Notes under the pieces: model-generated
Seen by the model: only the letters and a program-made list of their open reading frames with translations
Database searches by the model: none
Told to the model about the DNA's origin: nothing
Program-made: the position numbers and the translations under genes
Shown here: piece by piece, positions 17,143 to 26,847 of the stretch
How the letters are laid out: each line of letters starts with the position of its first letter
Numbering within the stretch: the stretch's first letter is position 1
From: Mycolicibacterium mucogenicum DSM 44124
GTDB lineage: Bacteria; Actinomycetota; Actinomycetes; Mycobacteriales; Mycobacteriaceae
NCBI RefSeq assembly: GCF_005670685.2
Contig: NZ_CP062008.1
Location: forward strand, 2,542,001-2,606,000
Length of the DNA: 64,000 nucleotides
Direction of reading: 5' to 3'

Positions 17143-18048
17143 GTGGATACCGCAGCGGATAACAGCGGTCAGACGGGCACCGCCCGGGTCAAGCGCGGCA
17201 TGGCCGAGATGCTGAAGGGCGGCGTCATCATGGACGTCGTCACACCGGAGCAGGCACGTATCGCCGAAGGCTCAGGCGCCGTAGCCGTCATGGCGCTCGA
17301 GCGCGTACCCGCCGATATCCGCGCGCAGGGAGGCGTCTCGCGGATGAGCGACCCGGACATGATCGAGGGCATCATCGACGCCGTCACCATCCCGGTGATG
17401 GCCAAGGCCCGCATCGGCCACTTCGTCGAGGCGCAGATTCTGCAGAGCCTCGGTGTGGACTACATCGACGAGTCCGAGGTGCTGACCCCGGCCGACTACA
17501 CCCACCACATCGACAAGTGGAAGTTCACCGTGCCGTTCGTCTGCGGCGCCACGAACCTGGGCGAGGCCCTGCGTCGCATCAACGAGGGCGCGGCGATGAT
17601 CCGCTCCAAGGGTGAGGCCGGCACCGGTGACGTCTCCAACGCCACCACCCACATGCGCAAGATCGGCGGCGAGATCCGTCGGCTGACGTCGCTGTCGGAG
17701 GACGAACTGTACGTCGCCGCAAAGGAATTGCAGGCGCCGTACGAGCTGGTGGTCGAGGTCGCGCGGGCCGGCAAGCTGCCCGTGACGCTGTTCACCGCCG
17801 GTGGCATCGCCACCCCGGCCGACGCCGCGATGATGATGCAGCTGGGCGCCGAGGGTGTGTTCGTCGGTTCGGGCATCTTCAAGTCCGGCGACCCGGCGGC
17901 CCGCGCCGCGGCCATCGTCAAGGCTACGACGTTCTACGACGACCCCGACACGCTGGCCAAGGTGTCGCGCGGTCTGGGCGAGGCCATGGTCGGCATCAAC
18001 GTGGAGGATGTGCCGGAGCCTCATCGGCTCGCCGAGCGGGGCTGGTAA
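17143..18048 (+). CDS. pdxS: Pyridoxal 5'-phosphate synthase subunit PdxS
   Basis: A 301-residue (beta-alpha)8 barrel enzyme that builds PLP from ribose 5-phosphate, glyceraldehyde 3-phosphate and ammonia supplied by PdxT. Typical features: [18 protein letters not shown] near the N-terminus, [10 protein letters not shown], the phosphate loop G-E-A-G-T-G, and T-A-G-G-I-A-T-P. The GTG at 17143 has AGGGAG upstream and matches the usual N-terminus; the open frame to 17092 is upstream of the ribosome-binding site. The 9-base gap to tesB2 and then pdxT makes one operon, as in Rv2606c-Rv2604c. Confidence 0.96.
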   Translation: MDTAADNSGQTGTARVKRGMAEMLKGGVIMDVVTPEQARIAEGSGAVAVMALERVPADIRAQGGVSRMSDPDMIEGIIDAVTIPVMAKARIGHFVEAQILQSLGVDYIDESEVLTPADYTHHIDKWKFTVPFVCGATNLGEALRRINEGAAMIRSKGEAGTGDVSNATTHMRKIGGEIRRLTSLSEDELYVAAKELQAPYELVVEVARAGKLPVTLFTAGGIATPADAAMMMQLGAEGVFVGSGIFKSGDPAARAAAIVKATTFYDDPDTLAKVSRGLGEAMVGINVEDVPEPHRLAERGW

Positions 18049-18057
18049 AACCAACAG

Positions 18058-18903
18058 GTGGCAATCGAGCAGATACTCGATCTCGAGCAACTCGAGGTCA
18101 ACATCTACCGCGGCAGTGTCTTCAGCCCGGAATCGGGTTTCCTGCAGCGTACTTTCGGTGGCCACGTAGCCGGTCAGTCGTTGGTGTCCGCGGTGCGCAC
18201 CGTGGAACCGAAGTACCAGGTGCACTCGCTGCACGGGTACTTCCTGCGTCCCGGTGACGCCCGCGCACCGACGGTGTACATGGTGGAGCGCATTCGCGAC
18301 GGTGGGTCGTTCTGCACCCGCCGCGTGAGTGCCATCCAGCATGGCGAGACCATCTTCTCGATGTCGGCGTCGTTCCAGACCGACCAGACCGGTATCGAGC
18401 ACCAGGACGCCATGCCGGTGCCGCCGCCGCCCGACCTGTCGAAGGGGTTCCGGTCTGCCGGGGCGTTCGACGACGCCGGGTTCGCCCAGTTCGCCGAGTG
18501 GGACGTGCGCATCGTGCCGCGCGACCAGGTGGCCCGGGTGCCCGGCAAGGCGTCGCAGCAGCAGGTCTGGTTCCGGCACCGCGACCCGCTGCCCGACGAC
18601 CACGTCCTGCACATCTGCGCCCTGGCCTACATGAGCGACCTGACGCTACTGGGTTCGGCGCAGGTGAATCACCTTGAGGTACGCAAACATATGAACATCG
18701 CCTCGCTGGACCACGCCATGTGGTTCATGCGGCCCTTCCGAGCTGACGAATGGCTGCTGTACGACCAGTCGTCACCGTCGGCGACCGGCGGCCGGGCCCT
18801 GACCCAGGGCAAGATTTTCAACCAGTACGGCGAGATGGTGGCCGCTGTGATGCAGGAGGGACTGACCCGCTACAACCGCGGCTTCGTCCCACCGGCGGAG
18901 TGA
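18058..18903 (+). CDS. tesB2: Acyl-CoA thioesterase II
   Basis: A 281-residue double-hotdog thioesterase. Typical family features are [10 protein letters not shown] in the first repeat, [14 protein letters not shown]-x-S-F-x-T-R-R-V, and S-L-D-H-A-M-W-F in the second repeat, which carries the catalytic Asp/Gln/Thr-type site. It hydrolyses medium to long acyl-CoAs to free acids. It sits between pdxS and pdxT, an order conserved in mycobacteria but with no obvious metabolic link. The GTG start follows the pdxS stop by 9 bases and its stop overlaps the pdxT GTG. Confidence 0.93.
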   Translation: MAIEQILDLEQLEVNIYRGSVFSPESGFLQRTFGGHVAGQSLVSAVRTVEPKYQVHSLHGYFLRPGDARAPTVYMVERIRDGGSFCTRRVSAIQHGETIFSMSASFQTDQTGIEHQDAMPVPPPPDLSKGFRSAGAFDDAGFAQFAEWDVRIVPRDQVARVPGKASQQQVWFRHRDPLPDDHVLHICALAYMSDLTLLGSAQVNHLEVRKHMNIASLDHAMWFMRPFRADEWLLYDQSSPSATGGRALTQGKIFNQYGEMVAAVMQEGLTRYNRGFVPPAE

Positions 18904-19481
18904 GCCCGCACGTCGGTGTCCTGGCCTTGCAGGGGGACACCCGAGAGCATCTGGCCGCCCTGCGCGAGGCGGGCGCCGAGGTGTCCACGGTCCGGCGCCT
19001 CACGGAGCTGAATACCGTTGACGCCCTGGTGATCCCGGGCGGCGAATCCACCGCGATGAGTCACCTGCTGCGTGAGCTGGAGCTGCTGGAGCCGCTGCGC
19101 GAGCGGCTGGCCGCGGGGATGCCGTGCTACGGATCGTGCGCCGGCATGATCCTGCTCGCCACCGAGATCAATGACGCGGGTGTGCCGGGCCGCGAGGCCC
19201 TGCCGCTACGCGGGATCGATATGACGGTGCGGCGCAACGCCTTCGGTCGTCAGGTCGACTCGTTCGAAGACGACCTCGACTTCGTCGGCCTCGACGACCC
19301 CGTCCACGCGGTGTTCATCCGGGCGCCCTGGGTCGAGCGCGTCGGACCCGACGTCGAGGTCCTGGCCCGCGCGGCCGGACATCCCGTCGCCGTCCGTCAG
19401 GGCCGCATGCTCGCGACCTCGTTCCATCCCGAGGTCACCGGCGACCGGCGCATCCACAAGCTCTTCGTCGACTCGCTCTGA
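18900..19481 (+). CDS. pdxT: Pyridoxal 5'-phosphate synthase glutaminase subunit PdxT
   Basis: A 193-residue class I glutamine amidotransferase that feeds ammonia to PdxS. It has I-P-G-G-E-S-T (oxyanion/glutamine site), the nucleophile Cys in Y-G-S-C-A-G-M, and the His-Glu pair in S-F-H-P-E-V. The start is the GTG at 18900, overlapping the tesB2 stop (GTGA); the frame further upstream is a shadow. Its last 276 bases are also open on the opposite strand as the C-terminal extension of the lipase gene. Confidence 0.95.
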   Translation: MSPHVGVLALQGDTREHLAALREAGAEVSTVRRLTELNTVDALVIPGGESTAMSHLLRELELLEPLRERLAAGMPCYGSCAGMILLATEINDAGVPGREALPLRGIDMTVRRNAFGRQVDSFEDDLDFVGLDDPVHAVFIRAPWVERVGPDVEVLARAAGHPVAVRQGRMLATSFHPEVTGDRRIHKLFVDSL

Positions 19482-20687
19482 TCGCGCCAGCCACACGCGC
19501 AGGCGCTCGTAGATCCGTTCGTCGTTGAGCAGCGTGAAGTGGTGCGCCTCGGGCAGGTGCAGGCGATTCTCGCGGTCAAACCCCATGTCGCGCTTGCGGC
19601 TTCGGCCTTGCGCGCTGCGCACCTGCACGAGTCCGTCGCCCAGTACCCAGCCGATCGGGTTGGCCGGCGTGCGGGCCAGGGTCGCGGTGACGCAGTAGTA
19701 CGACACCCCGTCGAGCAGCGGCACGTCGATCGGCGGTTCCGCGCGCAAGGCGTCAGGTTCGCGATCGCGCCAGTCGCGTTCGTCGAGTGAACCGAAGCGC
19801 AGATCGCGAATCCCGGTGCTGCGCCGGCGCAGCAGGCTGCCGAACGGGCGCGTCTCGGGCAGTGCGCTGAGCGCCGCCGACCCGTAGTGCACGACCTTCT
19901 CCAGCGGTGCGCCGGTGTGCGGCGTGCCCAGAGTCACGACGGTGCGCACCCGATTCACCCACGACGCGCCGGGCATCGCGCAGGCCGACCGGATGACCAA
20001 GCCGCCCATCGAATGGCCGACCAGCGAGATCGACGTCACCGGCTCCGGCCAGGCGGCCACCAGCTGGTCCAGCAGTTCGGAGAGCAGCACGCCGTTGTCG
20101 GAGATGTGCAGGCCGGTGTTGTAGCGAATCTCGACTCCGGTGATGCCGATGTCGGCCCCGAGGCGCTGGCCGTAGGTCGGCCTCTTGCCGAGCGCCCAGA
20201 AGGCCTCGGTCTCGACCAGGCCGTGGACGAACACCACGATGTCGCCCGTGGCAGCGGGGTAGGCGGCGCGCAGGCTGTCGGTGTCGAGGTCGACCGGCCG
20301 GCCGCCGACGCGCACCGACATCGTCGTCGCCAGGACGGAACCCTGCTCGTGGAGCTTGTCGCCGATCAACCCCTGCAGCACCGCGAGGACGCGCGCGCCG
20401 CCGGCCTGATCGGACAGCTTGCCGGCGGCCTGGTCGTGCACCGCCTTGCCGGCGATGGGCGCCGCCGTCGTGGCCACGTGACTGATGGTGGAGTAGACGC
20501 CGTCGGTGATGGCGTCGTAGACGACCTTCACGGGCTTGGCGGCCGGGCCGACACCGAGGCCCACCAGCCGGAACACCCGCTCGGAGATGGCGCGCTGCAC
20601 CTTGTGGATGCCGTCGACGGCGGTGCCCAGCTCGTTGAGGCCGAGCTCGGTGAGGGCCGCGGCTTCGCTGGCGAGGGGGTCGTGCAT
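19206..20687 (-). CDS. Alpha/beta-hydrolase (lipase-like) with C-terminal read-through antisense to pdxT
   Basis: A 493-residue open frame. An N-terminal helical region (1-120) precedes an alpha/beta-hydrolase with oxyanion strand V-V-F-V-H-G-L, nucleophile elbow G-H-S-M-G-G and a late A-H-H-F-T-L-L His. The hydrolase domain ends about V-W-L-A-R-S, near 19480. No stop codon follows; the frame runs a further 276 bases on the complement of pdxT to 19206, so about 90 C-terminal residues are probably non-conserved. Substrate unknown, probably an ester. Start ATG 20685-20687 is my choice over an upstream in-frame option to 20768. Confidence 0.75.
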   Translation of the reverse strand: MHDPLASEAAALTELGLNELGTAVDGIHKVQRAISERVFRLVGLGVGPAAKPVKVVYDAITDGVYSTISHVATTAAPIAGKAVHDQAAGKLSDQAGGARVLAVLQGLIGDKLHEQGSVLATTMSVRVGGRPVDLDTDSLRAAYPAATGDIVVFVHGLVETEAFWALGKRPTYGQRLGADIGITGVEIRYNTGLHISDNGVLLSELLDQLVAAWPEPVTSISLVGHSMGGLVIRSACAMPGASWVNRVRTVVTLGTPHTGAPLEKVVHYGSAALSALPETRPFGSLLRRRSTGIRDLRFGSLDERDWRDREPDALRAEPPIDVPLLDGVSYYCVTATLARTPANPIGWVLGDGLVQVRSAQGRSRKRDMGFDRENRLHLPEAHHFTLLNDERIYERLRVWLARSERVDEELVDAPVAGDLGMERGREHAALTDGDGMSGRAGQDLDVGSDALDPGRPDEHRVDGVVEADEVEVVFERVDLTTEGVAPHRHIDPA

Positions 20688-20825
20688 AGGCTGAGTGTAC
20701 GACTGTTCACTGGATTGCCTCCTGTGAATCCGCTGACTGTGAGCAGTTTCATCGCATGTCGGTGTCATAGCGACGGCTCGTCCGCTTCACAGCTCGGCCA
20801 TAGCTGGGACTGCCTTAATGGTCGG

Positions 20826-22748
20826 GTGACTACGACATCCGCCGCCGTCCTGGACGCCCCGACGGCCGAGCCGGAGATCACGGCACCCACCAAGACCCGC
20901 GAGCGCGCGGCGCTGGCCCTGCTGCTGATCGTGACGGCCGTCGGCTACCTGTGGAACATCACCATCAACGGCATGGGCAACCAGTTCTACGCCGCCGCCG
21001 TGTGGGCCGGGTCCAGGAACTGGGAGGCGCTGCTGTTCGGGTCCATCGACCCGAACAACGTCATCACCGTCGACAAGCCGCCGCTGTCGCAGTGGGTGAT
21101 GGCGCTGTCGGGTCAGATTTTCGGTTTCAGCAGCGCGAGCATGTTGATCCCCGAGGCGTTGATGGCCGTCGGCTCGGTGTGGCTCCTCTACGCCGCGGTG
21201 CGACGGATCAGTGGTCCACAAGCCGGCTTGCTGGCCGGCGCGGTCCTGGCGCTGACTCCGGTGTCCGCGATGATGTTCCGCTTCAACAACCCCGACGCGG
21301 CCATGGTGCTGCTGATGACGTTGGCGGCCTACTTCACCGTCCGCGCGCTGAACGACAAGGGTGTCAGGTGGATGGCCCTGGCCGGCGTCGCACTGGGTTT
21401 CGCGTTCCTGGCCAAGATGCTCGAGGGCCTGATGGTCATGCCGGCTCTCGGTCTGACGTACCTCATCGCGGCGCCCACCGCCCTACGCAGCCGGCTGTGG
21501 CACCTGCTGGGTGCACTCGGCGCCATGCTGGTCTCCGCCGGCTGGTTCGTGGTGCTGACGATCCTGTGGCCGACGTCGTCCCGGCCCTACATGGCCGGCT
21601 CGACCGACAACAGCTTCATGAATCTGGTGTTGGGCTACAACGGCTTTGGCCGGGTGCTCGGCAAGAACCACATGGGTAAGAGCGACCCCGACAAACCGTC
21701 GACGGTGCACACCCTCACCGGGGAACACGCCGGACACGCAGCCGGCGAGACGATCAAGACCGCCGGGCACCATGGCTTCGGCATGGGTGATCAGACGCAG
21801 GGCCTGCCCAGGCTGTTCACCGGTGAATTCGGCTTCGAGATCGGCTGGCTGGTGCCGGCCGCGCTGCTGGCCACCGTGCTCGTGCTGATCTCGCGCGGGC
21901 GCGCGCCCCGCACCGGCCGGGTCCGCGCCGGCGCCCTCCTGTTCGGCGGCTGGCTCGTGAGTGTCGGCCTGGTGCTGAGCTTCATGAAGACCAACGTGCA
22001 TCCGTACTACTGCCTGGCGCTGGCGCCGGCGATGGCCGCGATGTTCGCCATCTTCGTCATCGAGTTCTGGCGCTGCCGGGACTCCCTGTTCCACCGGATC
22101 GGCTTGGCCGCAGTGCTTTTGGCCAGCGGGGTCTGGGGGTTCGTGATCCTCGGCCGCAACTCCGACTGGCTGCCCGCGCTGCGCTGGGTGATCCTGGCTG
22201 CCGCTGTGATCGGCGCCGCGGCACTCATCTGGTCCGGCCGCGTCAACCGCAAGCACCTGGCGACGCTGGCCCTGGGCCTGGCGATGTTCGGCGCGGTCGG
22301 CGGATCGGTGGCCTACTCGCTCGCGACCTTCGGCCAGCCGCACCTCGGCGGCGGGCCGTCCGTCGGCCCCGCGGACAAGGACGACAAACACGGCGGCTTC
22401 GGCCAGCGCGACGAGAATCCCCAACTGAATGCGCTGCTCAAGGCCACGACCACCAAGTGGTCCGCGGCGATCGACCGGTCGTCGCCGGCCGCCGGTCTGG
22501 AGCTCGACACCCGGACCCCGGTCATCGCGATCGGTGGCTTCGGTGGCAGCGACCCCGCGCCGACGCTGCAGCAGTTCCAGTCCTACGTCGGTGCCCACGA
22601 GGTGGCGTACTACATCGTCTCCGACAACAAGGGCCACTGGGGCGCCGACGCGCACAGCGATATCGCCGACTGGGTGGGCGCCAACTTCGCGCCGATGAAG
22701 GTCGGGTCCGACACCGTCTACAACCTGCTGCAGCCGGTCCGGAAGTAG
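20826..22748 (+). CDS. GT39-type membrane glycosyltransferase (ArnT/PMT superfamily)
   Basis: A 640-residue multi-pass protein of the GT-C superfamily with about 11-13 hydrophobic helices. The first periplasmic loop carries the acidic/basic signature N-V-I-T-V-D-K-P-P-L-S-Q-W and N-G-M-G-N. The last 150 residues are a soluble domain (F-G-G-S-D-P-A-P-T-L-Q-Q-F). Such enzymes use polyprenyl-phosphate sugars on the outer side of the membrane; donor and acceptor here are unknown. The GTG at 20826 fits the N-terminus; its ribosome-binding site is weak. It diverges from the lipase gene. Confidence 0.85.
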   Translation: MTTTSAAVLDAPTAEPEITAPTKTRERAALALLLIVTAVGYLWNITINGMGNQFYAAAVWAGSRNWEALLFGSIDPNNVITVDKPPLSQWVMALSGQIFGFSSASMLIPEALMAVGSVWLLYAAVRRISGPQAGLLAGAVLALTPVSAMMFRFNNPDAAMVLLMTLAAYFTVRALNDKGVRWMALAGVALGFAFLAKMLEGLMVMPALGLTYLIAAPTALRSRLWHLLGALGAMLVSAGWFVVLTILWPTSSRPYMAGSTDNSFMNLVLGYNGFGRVLGKNHMGKSDPDKPSTVHTLTGEHAGHAAGETIKTAGHHGFGMGDQTQGLPRLFTGEFGFEIGWLVPAALLATVLVLISRGRAPRTGRVRAGALLFGGWLVSVGLVLSFMKTNVHPYYCLALAPAMAAMFAIFVIEFWRCRDSLFHRIGLAAVLLASGVWGFVILGRNSDWLPALRWVILAAAVIGAAALIWSGRVNRKHLATLALGLAMFGAVGGSVAYSLATFGQPHLGGGPSVGPADKDDKHGGFGQRDENPQLNALLKATTTKWSAAIDRSSPAAGLELDTRTPVIAIGGFGGSDPAPTLQQFQSYVGAHEVAYYIVSDNKGHWGADAHSDIADWVGANFAPMKVGSDTVYNLLQPVRK

Positions 22749-22881
22749 CATCTGAGCTAACAAGCCGTCGGCATCGGCCGCCGCGCTACCCCGGCACCGG
22801 CATGTCGTCCGTTCGACCGATATCAGCCACCCCGCGGCTGTGCTGTAATCCAGCGACTTCCTATCGGTCGAAGGGGTGGCC

Positions 22882-24603
22882 ATGCCGAATTCGGATGCCG
22901 GACACAACGAGTCGAGCAGCTCCGCCGACCCGTACGCAGAATTCCGCCGCCCGGCCGGACAGCACTACGGCCCGCCTGCTCCGCATCCACCGCTGTTCGC
23001 GGGTTCCGCGCAATGGGGTGCTGCGCCCCCGCCACCGCAAACTGATCACGGGTCCGGCTTCTATCAACCGCAGGCGTCCGGCACGGGACTGGTGCTGAAA
23101 CCATGGCACTTCCTGTGGATCGCGGCCGGGGTGTTTCTGCTCGTGGCGTTGTTCGTCTCGTCGGGCGTGGGCTGGGTGCTGCTGGCGGCGGCCTGCGGGC
23201 TCGGCGGGGCGTACCTGCGGCAGCGGCAGGCAGCTGCGGCGGCGCCGGTCCGACAAGCGCAGGCACCGTACCCCGCCCCGATGATTCCGTTGCGTGCCAT
23301 GACGATTCCCGAGATTTTCACGGGCACCGCGAAGATCATGGTCCGGTATTGGCCTGCGCTGTTGGGCATACCGGTCGCGATCCTGGTCGGCTTCGCGCTG
23401 TTCGTCTACGCGTCGGCTGCGACGATCAGCACCGTTGTGGTCAAAGCGACCACGACCGTCGGTGCGGGTGGCCTGGCCAACCTGGACAGCCTGATGACCG
23501 GGATGTTGGTCCTGTGGGTCGTCTATTTCGCGGTGATCGCGGCGATCGCGTTGCCGGCGGACGCACTACTGATTTCGTTGACGGTCATCGCGACCGACCG
23601 GGCTGTCCGCGGCCTGCCGATCCAGTCGCGCGACGTCCTCCGGCAAGCGCGGCAGCGCATGTTCGCGGTATGCCGCCTCACGCTGGCGTTCTACGTGATC
23701 CTGTTTCTGCCGCAGTTCGTGTTCTATCTGATCCTGACCAGCAGCCCGAAGGTGATGCTCGCCATGGCTGGACCCGCCGGCCTGGTGCTGGCGTTCCTGG
23801 TGATGTTCCCGCTGTACTTCGGGCTGGGCTTGCTGCTCAGTCTCGCGCCCATCGCCGTCGTGGTCGAAGGACGTGGCATCGGTGCCGCGTTGCAGCGGTC
23901 GGTGCAACTGCTCAAGCCCGCGTTCGGGCGGATCCTCGGCATCCACGTGCTGTGGAGCATTTGCATGGTGCTGGTCCTGTGGGGCTACTTCGCTCTGCTG
24001 GGAGAGCAGATTCTCACGAACCTGTTCGATAGTCCGGTGCTGGCCGCTGCCGACCTGCTGGTGTTCGCGGCCGTGGTCGGGGTGATGATCGGGTTCTTCC
24101 GTGTCCTGCAGGCGCTGATCTACACCGACGTCCGGATCCGGCAGGAGGGCTACGACCGTGAACTGATCGCCGACTGGAATCGGGCCGCGGCCGGTGGTGT
24201 GGCGGCGCCGCCCGCGATGACGACCGGCAGGGCGCTGATTGCGGCGGCCGCCGGCGTCGCGGTCATCGCGGGCTTGACCATCGCGGTGTCGGCGTTCAGT
24301 GGACCGTCGGACGATGACGTCATCAATGCGTTGAAGGCCGATAAACCGACCGGGTTGTTCAAGAACGGCAAGGCGGTTTTCCATGTGGACGATCTCGAAG
24401 AAGCTGAGCACGGTTGGTACGTCGCAACGATCAAGCTCGACGACATGGAACTCGAGCCGGGCACCGTCGTGCTGAGACAGGACACGATCTCCGGGGGCAG
24501 GCTGCGGGTGGTCGAGGGACCCGGCACGGACTTGCATTTCGTGTGTCCCAATTTTCCGCAGTCGGTGCAGAAGCTCGTGCACAGCTGTTCGTACGGGCAT
24601 TGA
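22882..24603 (+). CDS. Multi-pass membrane protein of unknown function
   Basis: A 573-residue protein. A Pro-rich hydrophilic N-terminus (1-70) is followed by a helical pair (about 75-115) and then about six transmembrane helices (150-410) of the kind found in uncharacterised glycerophosphoryl-diester-phosphodiesterase-like membrane domains. A further helix (about 450-475) precedes a C-terminal extracytoplasmic domain with two Cys (V-C-P-N and H-S-C-S-Y) likely joined by a disulfide. I do not recognise a specific function. ATG 22882 is 5 bases after AAGGGG; GTG 22876 is less likely. Confidence 0.8.
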   Translation: MPNSDAGHNESSSSADPYAEFRRPAGQHYGPPAPHPPLFAGSAQWGAAPPPPQTDHGSGFYQPQASGTGLVLKPWHFLWIAAGVFLLVALFVSSGVGWVLLAAACGLGGAYLRQRQAAAAAPVRQAQAPYPAPMIPLRAMTIPEIFTGTAKIMVRYWPALLGIPVAILVGFALFVYASAATISTVVVKATTTVGAGGLANLDSLMTGMLVLWVVYFAVIAAIALPADALLISLTVIATDRAVRGLPIQSRDVLRQARQRMFAVCRLTLAFYVILFLPQFVFYLILTSSPKVMLAMAGPAGLVLAFLVMFPLYFGLGLLLSLAPIAVVVEGRGIGAALQRSVQLLKPAFGRILGIHVLWSICMVLVLWGYFALLGEQILTNLFDSPVLAAADLLVFAAVVGVMIGFFRVLQALIYTDVRIRQEGYDRELIADWNRAAAGGVAAPPAMTTGRALIAAAAGVAVIAGLTIAVSAFSGPSDDDVINALKADKPTGLFKNGKAVFHVDDLEEAEHGWYVATIKLDDMELEPGTVVLRQDTISGGRLRVVEGPGTDLHFVCPNFPQSVQKLVHSCSYGH

Positions 24604-24714
24604 GCGACCCGCCGGACGCGCAACCAGCACGCCCGTCCCGAGTCTGCGCAGACCATGCAACGCGCCCACGTAAACTGGTCAGCTGACGTTTGATCAGAAA
24701 GAGGGCGTACACGC

Positions 24715-25470
24715 ATGAGCGGCCATTCCAAGTGGGCGACAACCAAGCACAAGAAGGCCGTCATCGACGCCAAGCGCGGCAAGATGTTCGCCAAGCTGAT
24801 CAAGAACATCGAGGTCGCGGCCCGTGTCGGCGGCGGCGACCCGGGCGGTAACCCGACCCTCTACGACGCCATCCAGAAGGCCAAGAAGAGCTCGGTCCCC
24901 AACGACAACATCGAGCGGGCCCGCAAGCGCGGCGGCGGTGAAGAAGCCGGCGGCGCCGACTGGCAGACCATCATGTACGAGGGCTACGGCCCCAACGGTG
25001 TCGCGGTGCTCATCGAGTGTCTGACCGACAACCGCAACCGCGCCGCCGGCGAGGTCCGCGTCGCGATGACCCGCAACGGCGGCAACATGGCCGACCCGGG
25101 TTCGGTCGCCTACCTGTTCTCGCGCAAGGGCATCATCACCCTGGAGAAGAACGGCCAGACCGAGGACGACGTGCTGATGGCCGTCCTGGATGCCGGTGCC
25201 GAAGAGGTCAACGACCTCGGTGACTCGTTCGAGGTCATCTGCGAGCCGACCGACCTGGTCGCGGTGCGCACCGCCCTGCAGGACGCCGGTATCGACTACG
25301 ACTCGGCCGAGTCCGGCTTCCAGTCGTCGGTGTCCGTCGAGGTCGACCTCGAGGGCGCCCGCAAGGTGTTCAAGCTCGTCGACGCCCTCGAGGACAGCGA
25401 CGACGTGCAGAACGTCTACACCAACGTCGAGATCCCGGACGACGTCGCCGCGCAGCTCGACGAGGAATAG
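24715..25470 (+). CDS. YebC/PmpR-family protein
   Basis: A 251-residue protein of the YebC/TACO1 family: [13 protein letters not shown] at the start, the G-G-x-P-x-x-N-P-T-L block, and the conserved acidic tail ending [10 protein letters not shown]. Earlier described as transcription regulators, members are now also linked to relief of ribosome stalling. It corresponds to Rv2603c. ATG 24715 has GAAAGAGGG upstream. Confidence 0.93.
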   Translation: MSGHSKWATTKHKKAVIDAKRGKMFAKLIKNIEVAARVGGGDPGGNPTLYDAIQKAKKSSVPNDNIERARKRGGGEEAGGADWQTIMYEGYGPNGVAVLIECLTDNRNRAAGEVRVAMTRNGGNMADPGSVAYLFSRKGIITLEKNGQTEDDVLMAVLDAGAEEVNDLGDSFEVICEPTDLVAVRTALQDAGIDYDSAESGFQSSVSVEVDLEGARKVFKLVDALEDSDDVQNVYTNVEIPDDVAAQLDEE

Positions 25471-25496
25471 CCGCTTCCGGCGGTAGCGTGCCGAGC

Positions 25497-25916
25497 ATGC
25501 CCGAGCCGCCTCCGTTCAGCCCGACTGTCACGCTGCTGACCGTCAGTCGGGTGTGGGACGCAGCCTTCGCCGACGCTCTGAAGCCTCTCGGGCTGACGAC
25601 GCGTAAGTACGGGCTGCTCGGACACATCCGGGGGAGCGCCGGAATTTCGTTCAGTGAACTCGCCCGGCGTTCGCGTATCACCGTGCAGAGTGCGCACGCG
25701 GCGGTTGCCTCGTTCGTCGATGCGGGACTCGTCGACGACAGCACGGCGCATGCCGGTGCTGCTTCCACGTTGCGGGTCACGGCCGCGGGGGAGTCGTTAC
25801 TGAACCGCGCGGCTGACGTCGTGGCCCGTCTGGACGCCGAATTCGCGGCGCAAAATCCCGAACTGACCGAGGCATTACGTGAGTACATGAGACGGGTCAC
25901 GTCCGTTTCGCCATAA
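25497..25916 (+). CDS. MarR-family transcriptional regulator
   Basis: A 139-residue winged-helix protein. The recognition helix region reads I-S-F-S-E-L-A-R-R-S-R-I-T-V-Q-S-A-H-A-A-V, followed by the wing (G-L-V-D-D-S...A-S-T-L-R-V-T-A-A-G). C-terminal helices would form the dimer interface. ATG 25497 is preferred; GTG 25488 is an alternative. The stop lies inside the left arm of the hairpin at 25913-25939, whose right arm holds the start of the next gene. It probably controls that gene and itself. Confidence 0.85.
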   Translation: MPEPPPFSPTVTLLTVSRVWDAAFADALKPLGLTTRKYGLLGHIRGSAGISFSELARRSRITVQSAHAAVASFVDAGLVDDSTAHAGAASTLRVTAAGESLLNRAADVVARLDAEFAAQNPELTEALREYMRRVTSVSP

Positions 25917-25939
25917 CCTTCAGTTAGGCTGAAGGTTAT
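25913..25939 (+). promoter_or_regulatory. Perfect 11-bp inverted repeat spanning stop and start codons
   Basis: ATAACCTTCAG (25913-25923) and CTGAAGGTTAT (25929-25939) are perfect complements with a 5-base loop. The left arm contains the marR stop TAA (25914-25916). The right arm contains the Shine-Dalgarno GAAGG and the first two bases of the ATG at 25938. In RNA the hairpin would hide the ribosome-binding site until a ribosome finishing marR opens it. In DNA it could instead be a MarR operator. Confidence 0.7.
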
Positions 25940-26384
25940 GCAAGCGTTGTTGCTGTCCGTCCACGTCGTCGCGGGCATCCTCTTCGTCGGGCCGATCGCC
26001 GTGGCCACCAGCCTGTTTCCCCGCTATGCGCCGGTCGGTGGCCCGTCGGCGAACATGGAGCGCAACGAGGGCGTAGCGCGTGCGCTGCACCGCATCACCC
26101 GCGTCTACGGGGTGCTCGCGCTCGCGGTGCCCGTCGTCGGCCTCGCGCTCGCCGGTGTCCAGGGGCGCTCGACCGAGATCTGGGTCATCGTGGCGATGGT
26201 GCTGACGGCCATCGCCGGCGGATTGCTGGCGGTTCAGATCGTGCCGCGACAGCGGGAGGCGCTCGCCGCGCCCGACGATGGGCGGCAGTTGCGCACCCTC
26301 GGCATGGTGACCGGCGTGTTCAACCTGCTGTGGGTGATCGTCGTCGTGCTGATGGTCGTGCACCCCGGGTCCAAGTACGTGTGA
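25938..26384 (+). CDS. DUF2269-type integral membrane protein
   Basis: A 148-residue protein with four hydrophobic helices (about 3-25, 55-75, 80-100 and 120-142) and the early H-V-V-A-G-I-L-F-V-G-P motif of DUF2269-like proteins. Function unknown. The ATG and its Shine-Dalgarno GAAGG lie within the right arm of the hairpin at 25913-25939, so translation is probably coupled to the MarR gene 21 bases upstream. The product may be the regulated target of that regulator. Confidence 0.8.
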   Translation: MQALLLSVHVVAGILFVGPIAVATSLFPRYAPVGGPSANMERNEGVARALHRITRVYGVLALAVPVVGLALAGVQGRSTEIWVIVAMVLTAIAGGLLAVQIVPRQREALAAPDDGRQLRTLGMVTGVFNLLWVIVVVLMVVHPGSKYV

Positions 26385-26452
26385 GCATCCCGCGGGCGTG
26401 TCACATCGGTGTCGCGCAGCGGAAAACCGCTGATGCACTGCAAGATGTCCCG

Positions 26453-26770
26453 ATGGTGGCGGTGAGGGACCCCGACGGGACCGAGTGGCGCGTGCGCCGG
26501 CGCTGGTGGCCGTACTCGGACACGCTCGACGGGGAAGATTTCTTCCTGCTGGACTGGTTCGCCGTCGCGCTGGTGCTGCCGTTCCTGCTGGCGTGGCCGT
26601 TCTGGCTGCTGGCCAAGCTGTTCGGGGTGCGCTGGAAGATCGTCGTGGAACGCGACGGCGCCGAGGCGCACCGTGAACTGGTCCGCTGGTGGGGAGCGTC
26701 CGAAGCGCGCATCGGCGAGCTGGCCCAGGAGATTCAGCAGGGCGCGCGGTCCGGGTACTTCCAGATCTGA
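26453..26770 (+). CDS. Small membrane protein of unknown function
   Basis: A 105-residue protein. A hydrophilic N-terminus (V-R-R-R-W-W-P-Y) leads to a hydrophobic hairpin or single helix (about 33-55, rich in L, F, W), then a short cytoplasmic tail with helical charge pattern. Not a recognised family. ATG 26453 gives the usual-looking N-terminus; an in-frame GTG at 26381 would overlap the preceding stop (GTGA) and add 24 residues, so the start is uncertain. Confidence 0.65.
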   Translation: MVAVRDPDGTEWRVRRRWWPYSDTLDGEDFFLLDWFAVALVLPFLLAWPFWLLAKLFGVRWKIVVERDGAEAHRELVRWWGASEARIGELAQEIQQGARSGYFQI

Positions 26771-26812
26771 GCGTGTCCCTGGCGCAACCTGTCGGCACCG
26801 CCCGCTAAGCTA

Positions 26813-26828
26813 TCGAACAGCTGTTCGG
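26813..26828 (+). promoter_or_regulatory. LexA (SOS) box upstream of ruvC
   Basis: TCGAAC-AGCT-GTTCGG matches the mycobacterial LexA consensus TCGAAC-N4-GTTCGA at 11 of 12 defined positions. It lies 20 bases before the ruvC start, close to the expected promoter. Damage-inducible control of ruvCAB is established in mycobacteria. Confidence 0.85.
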
Positions 26829-26847
26829 GACCGAGTGAGGAGTGGGC

